64,000 nt of DNA from Saccharopolyspora flava (GTDB taxonomy: Bacteria; Actinomycetota; Actinomycetes; Mycobacteriales; Pseudonocardiaceae). The stretch is taken from the NCBI RefSeq assembly GCF_900116135.1, contig NZ_FOZX01000002.1, forward strand, positions 453,959-517,958, written 5' to 3'. Both the position numbers and the translations under genes were made by a program. Shown here in pieces: positions 41,644-49,870 of the stretch; position 1 is the first letter of the stretch; the number at the start of each line of letters is the position of its first letter. A model generated the notes under the pieces. The model saw only the letters and a program-made list of their open reading frames with translations, ran no database searches and was not told where the DNA came from.

Positions 41644-42939
41644 CTAGGAAAGAAGGATCTCCTCGGGACGACGGTTGGTGATCGTCGGCGAGTGCTGCTC
41701 GATCAGGTGATCGACGCATGCCTTCAAATCACCCCCGTGATCTTCGCTGGCAATGGCCCGCAGTTCGTGGATCAACGTCGCACCGTTGATGAGGACGATG
41801 GGGTACTGGTCTTCGACCATTTCCAACTGTGCCGCTTCGGAGAAGGAGCCCGTGGTGACGTAGACGCCGATCCAGCCTCGCCGAAGGCGAGCAACGACAC
41901 GAGCGATCTGTTCCGCCGAGATGAGTCCGTCCGGCTTGATGCACTTGGCCTGGCCGAGAACGACGAGGCTGGTAGCGGCCGGTCCCGTTCCGATGTCGAG
42001 TCGCCCGACGAAGTCGGCGCCACCATCGCCGGAACGGCGTGTGAGCCAGCCCTGGTGGTAGGCGGTCCCGCTGCCCCGCAGCGCACGCGCGGCCACAGCG
42101 GCGGCGAGAGCTTCGAAGGCGTGCTTGTTGTCGTCGAAGCGCCTGTAAACCGCTTGAAGACGTCCCGCCGTGTCGCTCGACGAAGGACGCTGATCACGCA
42201 CCTTGGTGATGCGAGACCGCGCTACGCGCCTGCGAAGCTTCGGCAACGCCGCACTACCGTTGTCGACCCACTGCTTCCACGCTGAAGGAGCGAGTTCGAG
42301 AGCCTCCGAACAGCTCGTCGCATGGGTACGTCGAGCGGTGATCCAGTCCCACTCGACCTGCTCATTTTCGGCGGTCAGGTCAAGCAGTGCGAGATCGTAG
42401 ACGTAGTTGGTGAACGTTCGGCGGTCCGTTCCGGATCCGGACCACTGCACGACCCGCTCGGCGCGCTCGATGATCCCGACCCCGCAGAACTCCACGTGTC
42501 CCTTGGGCTGCTTGTTCCGCGATACCGACCGAAACACCAGCAGGGGCGGAGCGCTCGCGCGTTCCGCCGCGGTCGGTGCGCAATGCAGGTCGAAGGCGGC
42601 GAGCAGCGCCGCATTCCCGGGGCTATTTCCGGGATCGCCCGCCGAGGAGTGCTTGTGATCGCCGAAGTAGCGGATGTGCCCGTTGTCCAGGTCGAAGACA
42701 TCACGCCACGGCGTTTCCTCGCTGCCCGCCTTCCACGGACTGGAGCGGATGAGGACAGCCGGCCGGCGACCGCCGTCCACCTTCGCCATCGGGTTGATCC
42801 CGGCCTCCAACAGGGCGAACGGTTTCCCCGGTGAGTGCGTCACGAAGTGGAAGTTGTCGTAGCCCTGAACCTGCGGTTCAGTCGTGCTCTTCTCTCGTGG
42901 ATAACGAAGCACCTGACCGACGTACAACTTGGTCCCCAT
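41644..42939 (-). CDS. Mrr-type restriction endonuclease with AspBHI-like N-terminal domain
   Basis: 431 residues from the ATG at 42939 with GGGGG upstream. The N-terminal 270 residues contain GYDNFHFVTHSPGKPFALLEAGINP, RRPAVLIRSSPWKAGSEETPWRDVFD and HIRYFGDHKHSSAGDPGN (in pieces), which fit the AspBHI N-terminal (SRA-like) domain. The C-terminal catalytic part is Mrr-like: GDGGADF (D309) and VVLGQAKC (Q330, K332). AspBHI-type enzymes cut DNA containing 5-methylcytosine, which seems at odds with the C5 methylase in the same island. The reading domain here may therefore see another sequence or modification. It is the last co-directional gene of the island and is followed by ordinary metabolic genes. 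Confidence 0.82.
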   Translation of the reverse strand: MGTKLYVGQVLRYPREKSTTEPQVQGYDNFHFVTHSPGKPFALLEAGINPMAKVDGGRRPAVLIRSSPWKAGSEETPWRDVFDLDNGHIRYFGDHKHSSAGDPGNSPGNAALLAAFDLHCAPTAAERASAPPLLVFRSVSRNKQPKGHVEFCGVGIIERAERVVQWSGSGTDRRTFTNYVYDLALLDLTAENEQVEWDWITARRTHATSCSEALELAPSAWKQWVDNGSAALPKLRRRVARSRITKVRDQRPSSSDTAGRLQAVYRRFDDNKHAFEALAAAVAARALRGSGTAYHQGWLTRRSGDGGADFVGRLDIGTGPAATSLVVLGQAKCIKPDGLISAEQIARVVARLRRGWIGVYVTTGSFSEAAQLEMVEDQYPIVLINGATLIHELRAIASEDHGGDLKACVDHLIEQHSPTITNRRPEEILLS

Positions 42940-43146
42940 CACCAACCCCCACGGTCGCCACAGCTCCACACCAACCGTCGCGGAGCGGATCCAGGGTACG
43001 CGCGTAGATCATCCGTTGGTGTTGATCGGAGCCCGGTAGACGCGTCTCGCGACACATGCCGTTCCGGAGCCGCTGGACAACCGGATCGTTCGTATGAACG
43101 AACCGGGTCATGTCAGCCGGAGCATTCGCGGCCTGCCGAGGCTTCG

Positions 43147-44106
43147 CTAGTCGGTCGATGCCGAGCTGGACCTGAATTGCTCCAGAAGTGTCTTGATGTG
43201 CCGGTGGAAGCCCTCGGCATCGACGTCTTCAACAACGGTTGCGTTGGGCTCCAGGCCGTGGATTCCCCAGGACATGGCGGCGTAGCCGCGTGTGAGGTCT
43301 CCTTGGGTTTCGACGTCGACGTGGTAGTGGCCGGCTCGGGTGATCAGTTCCGGGTGGAGGAGGACTGCTGCTGTCAGGGAGTCGGGGTGGGTGGTGCCGT
43401 TGATGCCGACGCTTCGGTCGAACTCGAGGGTTGTGGCGCAGACTCGGGTGAAGAAGCGGGACAGCGGGGTGTCCAGGGCTTCGATCTCGGCGAGCTGCGA
43501 CGGGCCGAAGACGGCGCGTTCCAACGTGAGCGGGGCCCACGGGATGACCGTGATGTCGAAACCCGCCGCGAACACCGCTTTCGCGGCTTCCGGGTCGACG
43601 TAGAAGTTGAACTCGGCTGCGGCGGTGATGTTTCCGCGGGCGTTGTTGCTGCCGCCCATCACGTAGAGACCCTTGACGTTGTCCACGAACGATGGGTCCT
43701 TGATCGTCGCCGTGGCGATGTTGGTCAGCGGCCCGATGCAGACGATCGTGAGTTCGCCCGGGGATTCGGCCGCCAGTCGGATCAACGCGTCCACGGCGTG
43801 TTCCGGGTCGGGGTCGCAGCCGGTCATGTCCATGGTCATGCCGCCGACTCCGTCGCCGTGGACGTTCTCGGCGCTCTCCCACGGCCGGACCAGGGGCCGC
43901 CGGCATCCCAGGTGCACCGGGACGGAACCCAGGTGACCTGCGGCGTTGAGCGTCAGGAAGGCGTTGCGGATCTGCTGGTCGAAGCCGACGTTGCCGGCGA
44001 CCATCGTGATCGCGCGCAGGTCGGCCCGGGGGTCGAGGAGGCCGACGAGCAGGGCGATGCAGTCGTCCTGGGCGGTGTCGGTGTCGATCACCATCGGGAT
44101 GGTCAC
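43147..44106 (-). CDS. Inosine-uridine-type nucleoside hydrolase
   Basis: 319 residues from a GTG with GAGGAG upstream. The N-terminal calcium-binding motif reads MVIDTDTAQDDCIALL (the DTDxxxDD signature). GPLTNIATA, YVMGGSN (metal and ribose site) and AAEFNFYVDPEAA follow, as in the IU-nucleoside hydrolase family. It should split the N-glycosidic bond of nucleosides for salvage, in the cytosol. The divergent neighbour is a PhnB-like VOC gene. It marks the return to ordinary genome after the island. Confidence 0.92.
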   Translation of the reverse strand: MTIPMVIDTDTAQDDCIALLVGLLDPRADLRAITMVAGNVGFDQQIRNAFLTLNAAGHLGSVPVHLGCRRPLVRPWESAENVHGDGVGGMTMDMTGCDPDPEHAVDALIRLAAESPGELTIVCIGPLTNIATATIKDPSFVDNVKGLYVMGGSNNARGNITAAAEFNFYVDPEAAKAVFAAGFDITVIPWAPLTLERAVFGPSQLAEIEALDTPLSRFFTRVCATTLEFDRSVGINGTTHPDSLTAAVLLHPELITRAGHYHVDVETQGDLTRGYAAMSWGIHGLEPNATVVEDVDAEGFHRHIKTLLEQFRSSSASTD

Positions 44107-44183
44107 GGAAGTTCCTCCTCGGGCGGATGTCGGTGGTAGCGGCAATACTCGCCCGCGGTCCGCCCGCGCACCAGGGAGTCGCC

Positions 44184-44588
44184 ATGCCCACGCAGATCTC
44201 CACGTTCCTGATGTTCCAGAACGGCAAGGCCGAGGAGGCCATGCGCTTCTACGTCGGCCTGTTCGACGACTCCGAGGTGCTGGCCGTCCACCGCTACGGG
44301 CCCGGTGAGCAGGGGGCCGAAGGTTCCGTGCAGCACGCCACGTTCACCTTGTGCGGGCGGCAGCACATGTGCATCGATTCGCCCGTGTCGCACGGCTTCG
44401 ACTTCACGCCGTCGGTGTCGCTGTACGTCGACTGCGTCGACGAGGCGCAGCACGACCGCCTCCACCAGGCTCTTTCCGCCGACGGGGCGGTGCTGATGCC
44501 GCCGGGCGACTACGGGTTCTCGCGCAGGTTCAGCTGGGTCAACGACCGGTACGGGGTGTCCTGGCAGCTCAACCTCCCGCACAGCTGA
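44184..44588 (+). CDS. VOC family protein, PhnB/3-demethylubiquinone-like
   Basis: 134 residues from the ATG at 44184 with AGGGAG upstream. ISTFLMFQNGKAEEAMRFYVGLF and HATFTLCGRQHMCIDS are the first module. VSLYVDCVDEAQHDRLHQALSADG and the ending RFSWVNDRYGVSWQLNLP are the second. This is the PhnB-like branch of the vicinal oxygen chelate fold; its members are often uncharacterised and lack activity on phosphonates. It is a single gene 27 bp before the AhpD-like gene, perhaps in the same transcript. Confidence 0.85.
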   Translation: MPTQISTFLMFQNGKAEEAMRFYVGLFDDSEVLAVHRYGPGEQGAEGSVQHATFTLCGRQHMCIDSPVSHGFDFTPSVSLYVDCVDEAQHDRLHQALSADGAVLMPPGDYGFSRRFSWVNDRYGVSWQLNLPHS

Positions 44589-44615
44589 AAGATCTTGCAG
44601 CGCTAAGGTCTGCGC

Positions 44616-45626
44616 ATGACGACCGTCAGCGATCGCGCAGCCGAAACGCTCACCGTGCTTCGACCGGACGTCCGGGAAGCCGCCGAGAACGCCGATGCCG
44701 CAGTGCTCCGGCCCGAAGACCAGTCCCAGCTGGACCAGACCGATCGGGCCCGGATCGCGCTGCGCGTCGCACTGGTCAACGAATCCCCCTCCTACGCCGA
44801 CGCCGTGGCCGCCGGGCTCGACGACGCCGAGGTCGTGCGCGACGTCGAGCGCTGGGGTGAGCTGCCGGAGGCCACGCAGGCGCTGCTGGCGCACTGCGAG
44901 CAGGTCGCCCTCGACCCCGCCGACGCCGGTGCCGATGAGGTCGCCGAGCTGCTGCAGCACTTCAGCCCCGCGCAGGTCGTCACCGCCACCCAGGTCGCCG
45001 CCTACGCGAGCTTCCGGGTGCGGCTGGAGAGCGGGCTGGAGCTCGTCGCGGGCGCGGGCGACGGTCCCGCCTCGCAGCAGGGCATCACCATCGAGGCCGG
45101 GGCGGCCGCCGACGGGTTCGCGCTGTCGACGCCCGACCAGGCGTTCCCGTCGATGCGGTGGGTGTCGCGGGTCGTGCCCGGGGGCGAGTTCGTGGAGACC
45201 CTCAAGCTCGACCCCGGCGTGCTGTCGGCGCAGACGCTGCTGCGCGAGGCGATCATGACCGGCCGCGGAGCGCTGGACCGGGCCGATCGGGAGCTGGCGG
45301 CGCTGGCGACCTCGCTGATCAACGGCTGCGGCTACTGCACCTCCGTGCACGGCAAGCGGCAGGTGGAGCTCTCCGGCGACCCGATGACCGCGGTGGTGCT
45401 GGCCGAGGCCGGACCGGCCGCGATCGCCGACCCGCGGTTGCGGGCCGTCGTCGACGTCGCCGGGGCCCTGGCTTACACGCCGTCCTCGCTGCGGCCCGCC
45501 GACGTGCGGCGGCTGCACTCGGCGGGGCTCGGGCCCGACGACGTGCACGACCTGGTGGCCGTGGCGTCCATGTTCGCCTGGGACAACCGGCTGATCATGA
45601 CGTTGGGCAACGCCGTGCGCTCCTAG
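44616..45626 (+). CDS. AhpD/CMD-like peroxidase-related protein, two-domain
   Basis: 336 residues. The C-terminal CMD domain (about 200-330) has GCGYCTSVHGK, the C-x-x-C...H redox centre of AhpD-type alkylhydroperoxidases. The N-terminal half looks like a second, degenerate CMD-type domain without the Cys pair. Such proteins reduce organic peroxides through a thiol relay (here most likely mycothiol or a lipoyl system). It lies between the PhnB-like gene and a hydrolase gene on the same strand. The ATG is at 44616 with a weak ribosome binding site. Confidence 0.83.
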   Translation: MTTVSDRAAETLTVLRPDVREAAENADAAVLRPEDQSQLDQTDRARIALRVALVNESPSYADAVAAGLDDAEVVRDVERWGELPEATQALLAHCEQVALDPADAGADEVAELLQHFSPAQVVTATQVAAYASFRVRLESGLELVAGAGDGPASQQGITIEAGAAADGFALSTPDQAFPSMRWVSRVVPGGEFVETLKLDPGVLSAQTLLREAIMTGRGALDRADRELAALATSLINGCGYCTSVHGKRQVELSGDPMTAVVLAEAGPAAIADPRLRAVVDVAGALAYTPSSLRPADVRRLHSAGLGPDDVHDLVAVASMFAWDNRLIMTLGNAVRS

Positions 45627-45736
45627 ATCCTCCTGCGGAGCGGCCTCGTTCAGGTGACAGTGGGGGTGAGCCTGAGGCGTGTCGCGACGGGCCCGTCGGG
45701 GTAGCCGTTGCGCCCGGAAACCGAGGGAGGCTCCCG

Positions 45737-46480
45737 ATGGTTCAACTCACGACCGAGCCGATGACGGTCAACACCCCTGACGGAACGCTCGAAGGGGACC
45801 TCGTGATGCCACCGCCTGCCCGGGCGGTGGTTCTGTTCGCGCACGGTTCCGGCAGCTCGCGGCGCAGCCCGCGGAACCGGGCCGTCGCCGAGCAGCTGCA
45901 GAACGCGGGCTTCGGCACCCTGCTGCTGGACATGCTCACCACCGACGAGGCCGCCACCGACCAGCGCACGCACGAGTTCCGCTTCGACATCGAACTGCTC
46001 GCCGAGCGGCTCACCCCCGCCATCGACGCGCTCGACTCCTGGCCCGCCACCCGCGGCATGCCCGTGGGCCTGTTCGGCGCGAGCACCGGCGCGGCCGCGG
46101 CGATGAAGGCCGCCGCCCGCCGGCCCGAGCGGGTCGCCGCGGTGGTGTCGCGCGGCGGTCGCCCCGACCTCGGCGGCGACGGGCTCGCCGAGGTGCAGGC
46201 GCCGACGCTGCTGATCGTCGGCGGCGACGACCGCGAGGTGCTCAACCTCAACCGCCAGGCCGCCGAACTGCTCACCTCGCTGCCGCTGACCGACGTCAAG
46301 ATCGAGATCGTGCCGCACGCCGGGCACCTCTTCGAAGAACCCGGGGCGCTGGACAAGGTCTCCGAGATGGCGGGCCGCTGGTTCTGCCAGTACCTCGGCG
46401 CCGGCCACGACAAGCCCACCGGACCCGACGGCGGCCACTTCAAACCCCCAGAACCCCGCCGCAGACCACCGATGATGTAG
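45737..46480 (+). CDS. Dienelactone hydrolase-like alpha/beta hydrolase
   Basis: 247 residues from the ATG at 45737 with GGGAGG upstream. The oxyanion HGSGSSRRSPRN follows strand 3. The nucleophile is in GLFGASTGAAAA (Ser), the acid Asp in VGGDDREV and the His in PHAGHLFEEPG. The length and pattern fit cytosolic phosphoribosyltransferase-associated or dienelactone hydrolase-like esterases of actinomycetes. The natural ester is unknown. The gene end faces the NLR gene across 17 bp. Confidence 0.85.
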   Translation: MVQLTTEPMTVNTPDGTLEGDLVMPPPARAVVLFAHGSGSSRRSPRNRAVAEQLQNAGFGTLLLDMLTTDEAATDQRTHEFRFDIELLAERLTPAIDALDSWPATRGMPVGLFGASTGAAAAMKAAARRPERVAAVVSRGGRPDLGGDGLAEVQAPTLLIVGGDDREVLNLNRQAAELLTSLPLTDVKIEIVPHAGHLFEEPGALDKVSEMAGRWFCQYLGAGHDKPTGPDGGHFKPPEPRRRPPMM

Positions 46481-46497
46481 TCCGGAACGGCTTCGGT

Positions 46498-48900
46498 TCA
46501 GCGTTCGCCCTCCTGCTGCGCATGCGCAGTGATCTCGTCTCGCAGCGCGACGGCTCGAGGGTCGGTGAGCGGAGCGAGCAGCTGGAGCGCGTCGTTCCAG
46601 TGCTGTCGCAACTGCTCGCGGTCACCTGCTTCACCGAGAGCTCGTGCGAGGTGATCGAGGGATTCAGCCCACTGCCACCGATCGTCACGATCACGATGTC
46701 CGGCGACGGCTCGTCGGTAGAAGTCCACGGCGTCCTGAGGCCGACCGAGCAGCTGGTAGGCCTGAGCCGTGAGGTCGAACGCGACCGCTTGCCTGCCCGT
46801 GTCCGCCAGCTTCCTGTAGAGCGCTGCAGCTCGATGGAGACCGGCGAGGGCATCGTCCGGACGTTCGGCGGCGAGGTTCGCCCTGCCGAGTTCGAGCAGG
46901 GCGTACGCCTCTCGGACGGGATTGCTGAGTTGATCGGCGATGTCCAACGCCTGCTGAACGTGCTCGAGGGCCCGGTCAGGCCGACCGCTGTCGCGCTGGA
47001 TGCCGCTGATGACCATCAAGCAGGCGAACTCGCTGAGGACGTTGCCGGTTTCCCGGTGGATCGCGATGGCTCGTTCCGCCATGCCGAGAGCCTCAGCACC
47101 ACCCAGGTCGGTAGTGGTGTCGGCGAGATTGCCGAGAGCGATGCCTTCCCAACGCCGCTCGCCCAGCCCGCGGACGAGGGAAAGACATCGTTCGAAGCAG
47201 TCACGTGCCCGATCGAGTTGGTGGCTGCGAAGGAAGGTCAGCCCGAGGGCGTTGAGCGTGGTCGCCTCGCCGAAATCATCACCGAGCTCCCGGCGGATCG
47301 ACAGCGCTCGCCGGTGGTGAGCGATCGCGTCCTCGGTGCGTTGTGCCTGGGTGCAGGCCATTCCCAGGCTCTCGAGCAGATCAGCCTCCGCAGCTCGCGC
47401 ACCCGTCCGCTGCGCGGCGTCGAGACCGATCACCCCGGTCCTGATCCACTCGTCGACCGGCGTGCGAACCGCGTAGATCCGCCGCAGCGCCAAGGGAAGC
47501 CGCCAAGCGAGGTCGCGAAAGCCGTGATCTGCCGCTGCCACGACGGCGGCCACGAGGTTGTCCCGTTCGATCTCGTACCACCGGGTGGCCTCGTCGACGT
47601 CGGCGAAGTGCGGGACCGCGAAGTCGGCCTGATCCAGGGGTGCCGGCCGGAAGTGGGAGTCGATGACCGACGCCGCGGAGTGCGTCGCGTGCAAGTACCA
47701 GGTCAGCAGCCGACGCAGGACTTCCCGCCTGCTCTCGTCGGTCTCATCGCGCTGCGCCTGGTCGACGGCGTAGGCGCGGAGCAGATCGTGGAACTGGTAC
47801 CGGTCGGGGTGAATCTGTTCGATCAAGTGGGCACCGGCGAGCACGTCCAGTTCGCGACGAGCCTGCTTGAGGGTGGTACCGACGAGCGCGGCCGCGACGT
47901 GCGCGCTGAACTCCGGACGCGGGTGCAGGCCGAGCAACCGGAACAAGCGGGCGGCCGAGCCGGGCAGGGCCCGGTAGGACCAGGCGAAGACGGTGCGGAC
48001 GGCGTCACCCTCGTGGGCGTCGTCGGCGGTGAGGGCGTCCCAGAGCTCGGATTCGTCGCGAAGATCCTGGATGAGTTCCCGCAGTGGCATGTGCGGGTGG
48101 GCGGCGGCCCGTTCGGCCGCGATGCGCAGCGCCAGCGGTAAGCGGGCGCACAGATCGGCGAGTTCAGCGATTTCCTCGGGCGTATCCCGCTCGCGGTAGT
48201 GAGAGGTGATCTTCTCCAGCAACGCCGTGGCTTCGCCCGCGCTGAGGATCTCCACAGTCAGGCGCTGCGCTCCGTTCCGCGCAACGAGGCCGGACATGCG
48301 GTCTCGACTCGTGATCAGGACAGGACAACCCGAGGATCCGGGAAGGAGGGGGCGCACCTGAGCGACGGATGCCGCGTTGTCGAGCACGACGAGGCACCTC
48401 CGCTCGGCCAAGACCGACCGGTAGAGCGCGGCACGGCTCTCCACGTCGGCTGGGATCGCATCGGCGGGAATTCCCAGCGCTTGCAGGAAGCGTTCCAGCA
48501 CGTCGTAGGAAGACACGGGCGTGCCGGGGTCGTACCCGTGGAGGTTGGCGTAGAGCTGCCCGTCCGGGAAGCGGTCCCGCACCCGATGCGCCCAGCGAAG
48601 TGCGAGGGCGGTCTTGCCCACCCCGGCGGTACCGACGATCACCAGCACGGTCGCCTCGTCACGGGAGCCATCGGTCAGCAGCAAGCCGAGTCTTTCCAGC
48701 TCGGCGCTCCGGTTGACGAAACCCCACGTGTCACTCGGCAGTTGCCGGGGTACGGGCCCGCCGCCGATGCCGTGCGAGTGGAAGTGAACCCCGCCGTGCA
48801 CGTCTCTGGCCTGAACCGCGTGCTCTGCGGATCCGGAGATCTCCGACCGCGTGGAACCGGACGCGGGTTCAGGAATTTCGTCGCGGTGCTCACTGACCAT
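46498..48900 (-). CDS. NB-ARC/TPR (NLR-like) protein 2 with N-terminal RHIM-like motif
   Basis: 800 residues from the ATG at 48900; the frame runs further up, but that part overlaps the DUF6879 gene. Residues 22-41 read SGSAEHAVQARDVHGGVHFH, clearly alike to residues 6-24 of the first NLR protein, and contain the V-Q core of RHIM-like amyloid motifs. The NB-ARC domain has a complete P-loop VGTAGVGKTALALRW (about 88-102), CLVVLDNAA (Walker B) and VLITSRDRMSGL (sensor). It is followed by winged-helix and TPR repeats (about 500-790, for example TLNALGLTFLRSHQLDRARD). This is the AfsR/GutR-like STAND architecture without a DNA-binding domain. It is the last gene of a three-gene operon with DUF6879 and a small protein; its start overlaps the DUF6879 end by 11 bp. 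Confidence 0.85.
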   Translation of the reverse strand: MVSEHRDEIPEPASGSTRSEISGSAEHAVQARDVHGGVHFHSHGIGGGPVPRQLPSDTWGFVNRSAELERLGLLLTDGSRDEATVLVIVGTAGVGKTALALRWAHRVRDRFPDGQLYANLHGYDPGTPVSSYDVLERFLQALGIPADAIPADVESRAALYRSVLAERRCLVVLDNAASVAQVRPLLPGSSGCPVLITSRDRMSGLVARNGAQRLTVEILSAGEATALLEKITSHYRERDTPEEIAELADLCARLPLALRIAAERAAAHPHMPLRELIQDLRDESELWDALTADDAHEGDAVRTVFAWSYRALPGSAARLFRLLGLHPRPEFSAHVAAALVGTTLKQARRELDVLAGAHLIEQIHPDRYQFHDLLRAYAVDQAQRDETDESRREVLRRLLTWYLHATHSAASVIDSHFRPAPLDQADFAVPHFADVDEATRWYEIERDNLVAAVVAAADHGFRDLAWRLPLALRRIYAVRTPVDEWIRTGVIGLDAAQRTGARAAEADLLESLGMACTQAQRTEDAIAHHRRALSIRRELGDDFGEATTLNALGLTFLRSHQLDRARDCFERCLSLVRGLGERRWEGIALGNLADTTTDLGGAEALGMAERAIAIHRETGNVLSEFACLMVISGIQRDSGRPDRALEHVQQALDIADQLSNPVREAYALLELGRANLAAERPDDALAGLHRAAALYRKLADTGRQAVAFDLTAQAYQLLGRPQDAVDFYRRAVAGHRDRDDRWQWAESLDHLARALGEAGDREQLRQHWNDALQLLAPLTDPRAVALRDEITAHAQQEGER

Positions 48901-49486
48901 GAGGGGGCGGCAGGTCGACGACTCGGCGGGAGAAGACCCGTTCCAGCGGCTCTCCCCGGGCGAAGAGGGCCCGGACGAATCGTTGCTGTTCCTCGACGAC
49001 AGCTCTTTCGGTGACGCGGACGGCACCGTCTAGGATGCCGTCATCGGTGTAGATGAGCTGGTACAGCACGGCATCGCCGAGCGTGACGATCTCCGGCAGC
49101 TGCTCGTCCTGCTCGAACGATGCGACCTGGTCCGCCGAGACGACGTTGATGTGCTCGCCGCACTGCTCACGAATCCGCAAGGAATGCAGCTCCCACTGCA
49201 GGTACGGAACGATCGGTTCCTCGACGACCCGCACCCGGTGCACGCTCAGCCCGCTGTCAGCGATGGTCCGGTACTCGGCCGCCACCCCGGGCCCGCTGCG
49301 CTCGAGGAGTTGCAGCGCCCTGTCCCAGTTCCCCTCCGAGAAGGCCGTCCAGCTCTCGCTCTCGGGTTGCCGGAAGTGCTGTCGTCGCTCCAGCTTCCAC
49401 ACAGCTCCGCGGGCATCCGCGAACCGCGCGTCGAAATCGTCCAGATAGGCGTCCAGTTCCAGGCGTTCGCCGGGGAGGTCGCTCAT
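48890..49486 (-). CDS. DUF6879 family protein
   Basis: 198 residues from the ATG at 49486; an ATG at 49495 gives three more residues. The body follows the DUF6879 pattern: a lone N-terminal helix, VWKLERRQHFRQPESESWTAF, VHRVRVVEEPIVPYLQWEL, a later VLYQLIYTDDGILDGA, and RFVRALFARGEPLERV. The fold is predicted globular with no known activity. Members often lie with XRE or DUF397-type regulators in actinomycetes; here the partner is an NLR protein. Both ends overlap neighbours, so it is translationally coupled in the operon. Confidence 0.8.
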   Translation of the reverse strand: MSDLPGERLELDAYLDDFDARFADARGAVWKLERRQHFRQPESESWTAFSEGNWDRALQLLERSGPGVAAEYRTIADSGLSVHRVRVVEEPIVPYLQWELHSLRIREQCGEHINVVSADQVASFEQDEQLPEIVTLGDAVLYQLIYTDDGILDGAVRVTERAVVEEQQRFVRALFARGEPLERVFSRRVVDLPPPHGQ

Positions 49487-49487
49487 C

Positions 49488-49757
49488 TCACGCATCCGGG
49501 ATGTCCGGCTTAGCAGCGATCAGCACGTTCCGCGGCAACACCACCAGCCGCTCGTCCTCGGCGATGGCCGCGCTCTCGGGAAGGCGCGATCGGTACTGCT
49601 CGGTGAGATCCCGCCCGATCACGGCGACGTCGCCGTTGTCCAGCTCCCAGACGTCGGGGCATCCGCTGATCTTGTCGGTGTTGCCGAGCTCGATCGGCGA
49701 CTTGCCCCACCTGCGCTTGAGCCCCGCGGAGGGGTCCGCTTCCCAAGGACGTGACAT
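49488..49757 (-). CDS. Small conserved actinobacterial protein upstream of DUF6879
   Basis: 89 residues from the ATG at 49757, with GGAGAGG about 6 bp upstream. The motifs CPDVWELDNGDVAVIGRDLT and DERLVVLPRNVLIAAKPDIPDA recur in small proteins encoded just before DUF6879 genes, from memory of actinomycete genomes. No signal peptide or membrane segment is seen. Its stop lies two bases before the DUF6879 ATG, so it is the first gene of the NLR operon. The function is unknown; it may be a regulator or antitoxin-like partner. Confidence 0.78.
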   Translation of the reverse strand: MSRPWEADPSAGLKRRWGKSPIELGNTDKISGCPDVWELDNGDVAVIGRDLTEQYRSRLPESAAIAEDERLVVLPRNVLIAAKPDIPDA

Positions 49758-49870
49758 CACTGAACCTCTCCGAGCACCACTACGGAAATCACTCAGTGTA
49801 GTCGATCAGTGACCAGCCGGACAGGGATTCCCGCGCGGACGCTGGTCGCGCATGGCTCGGGATCCGGCCG

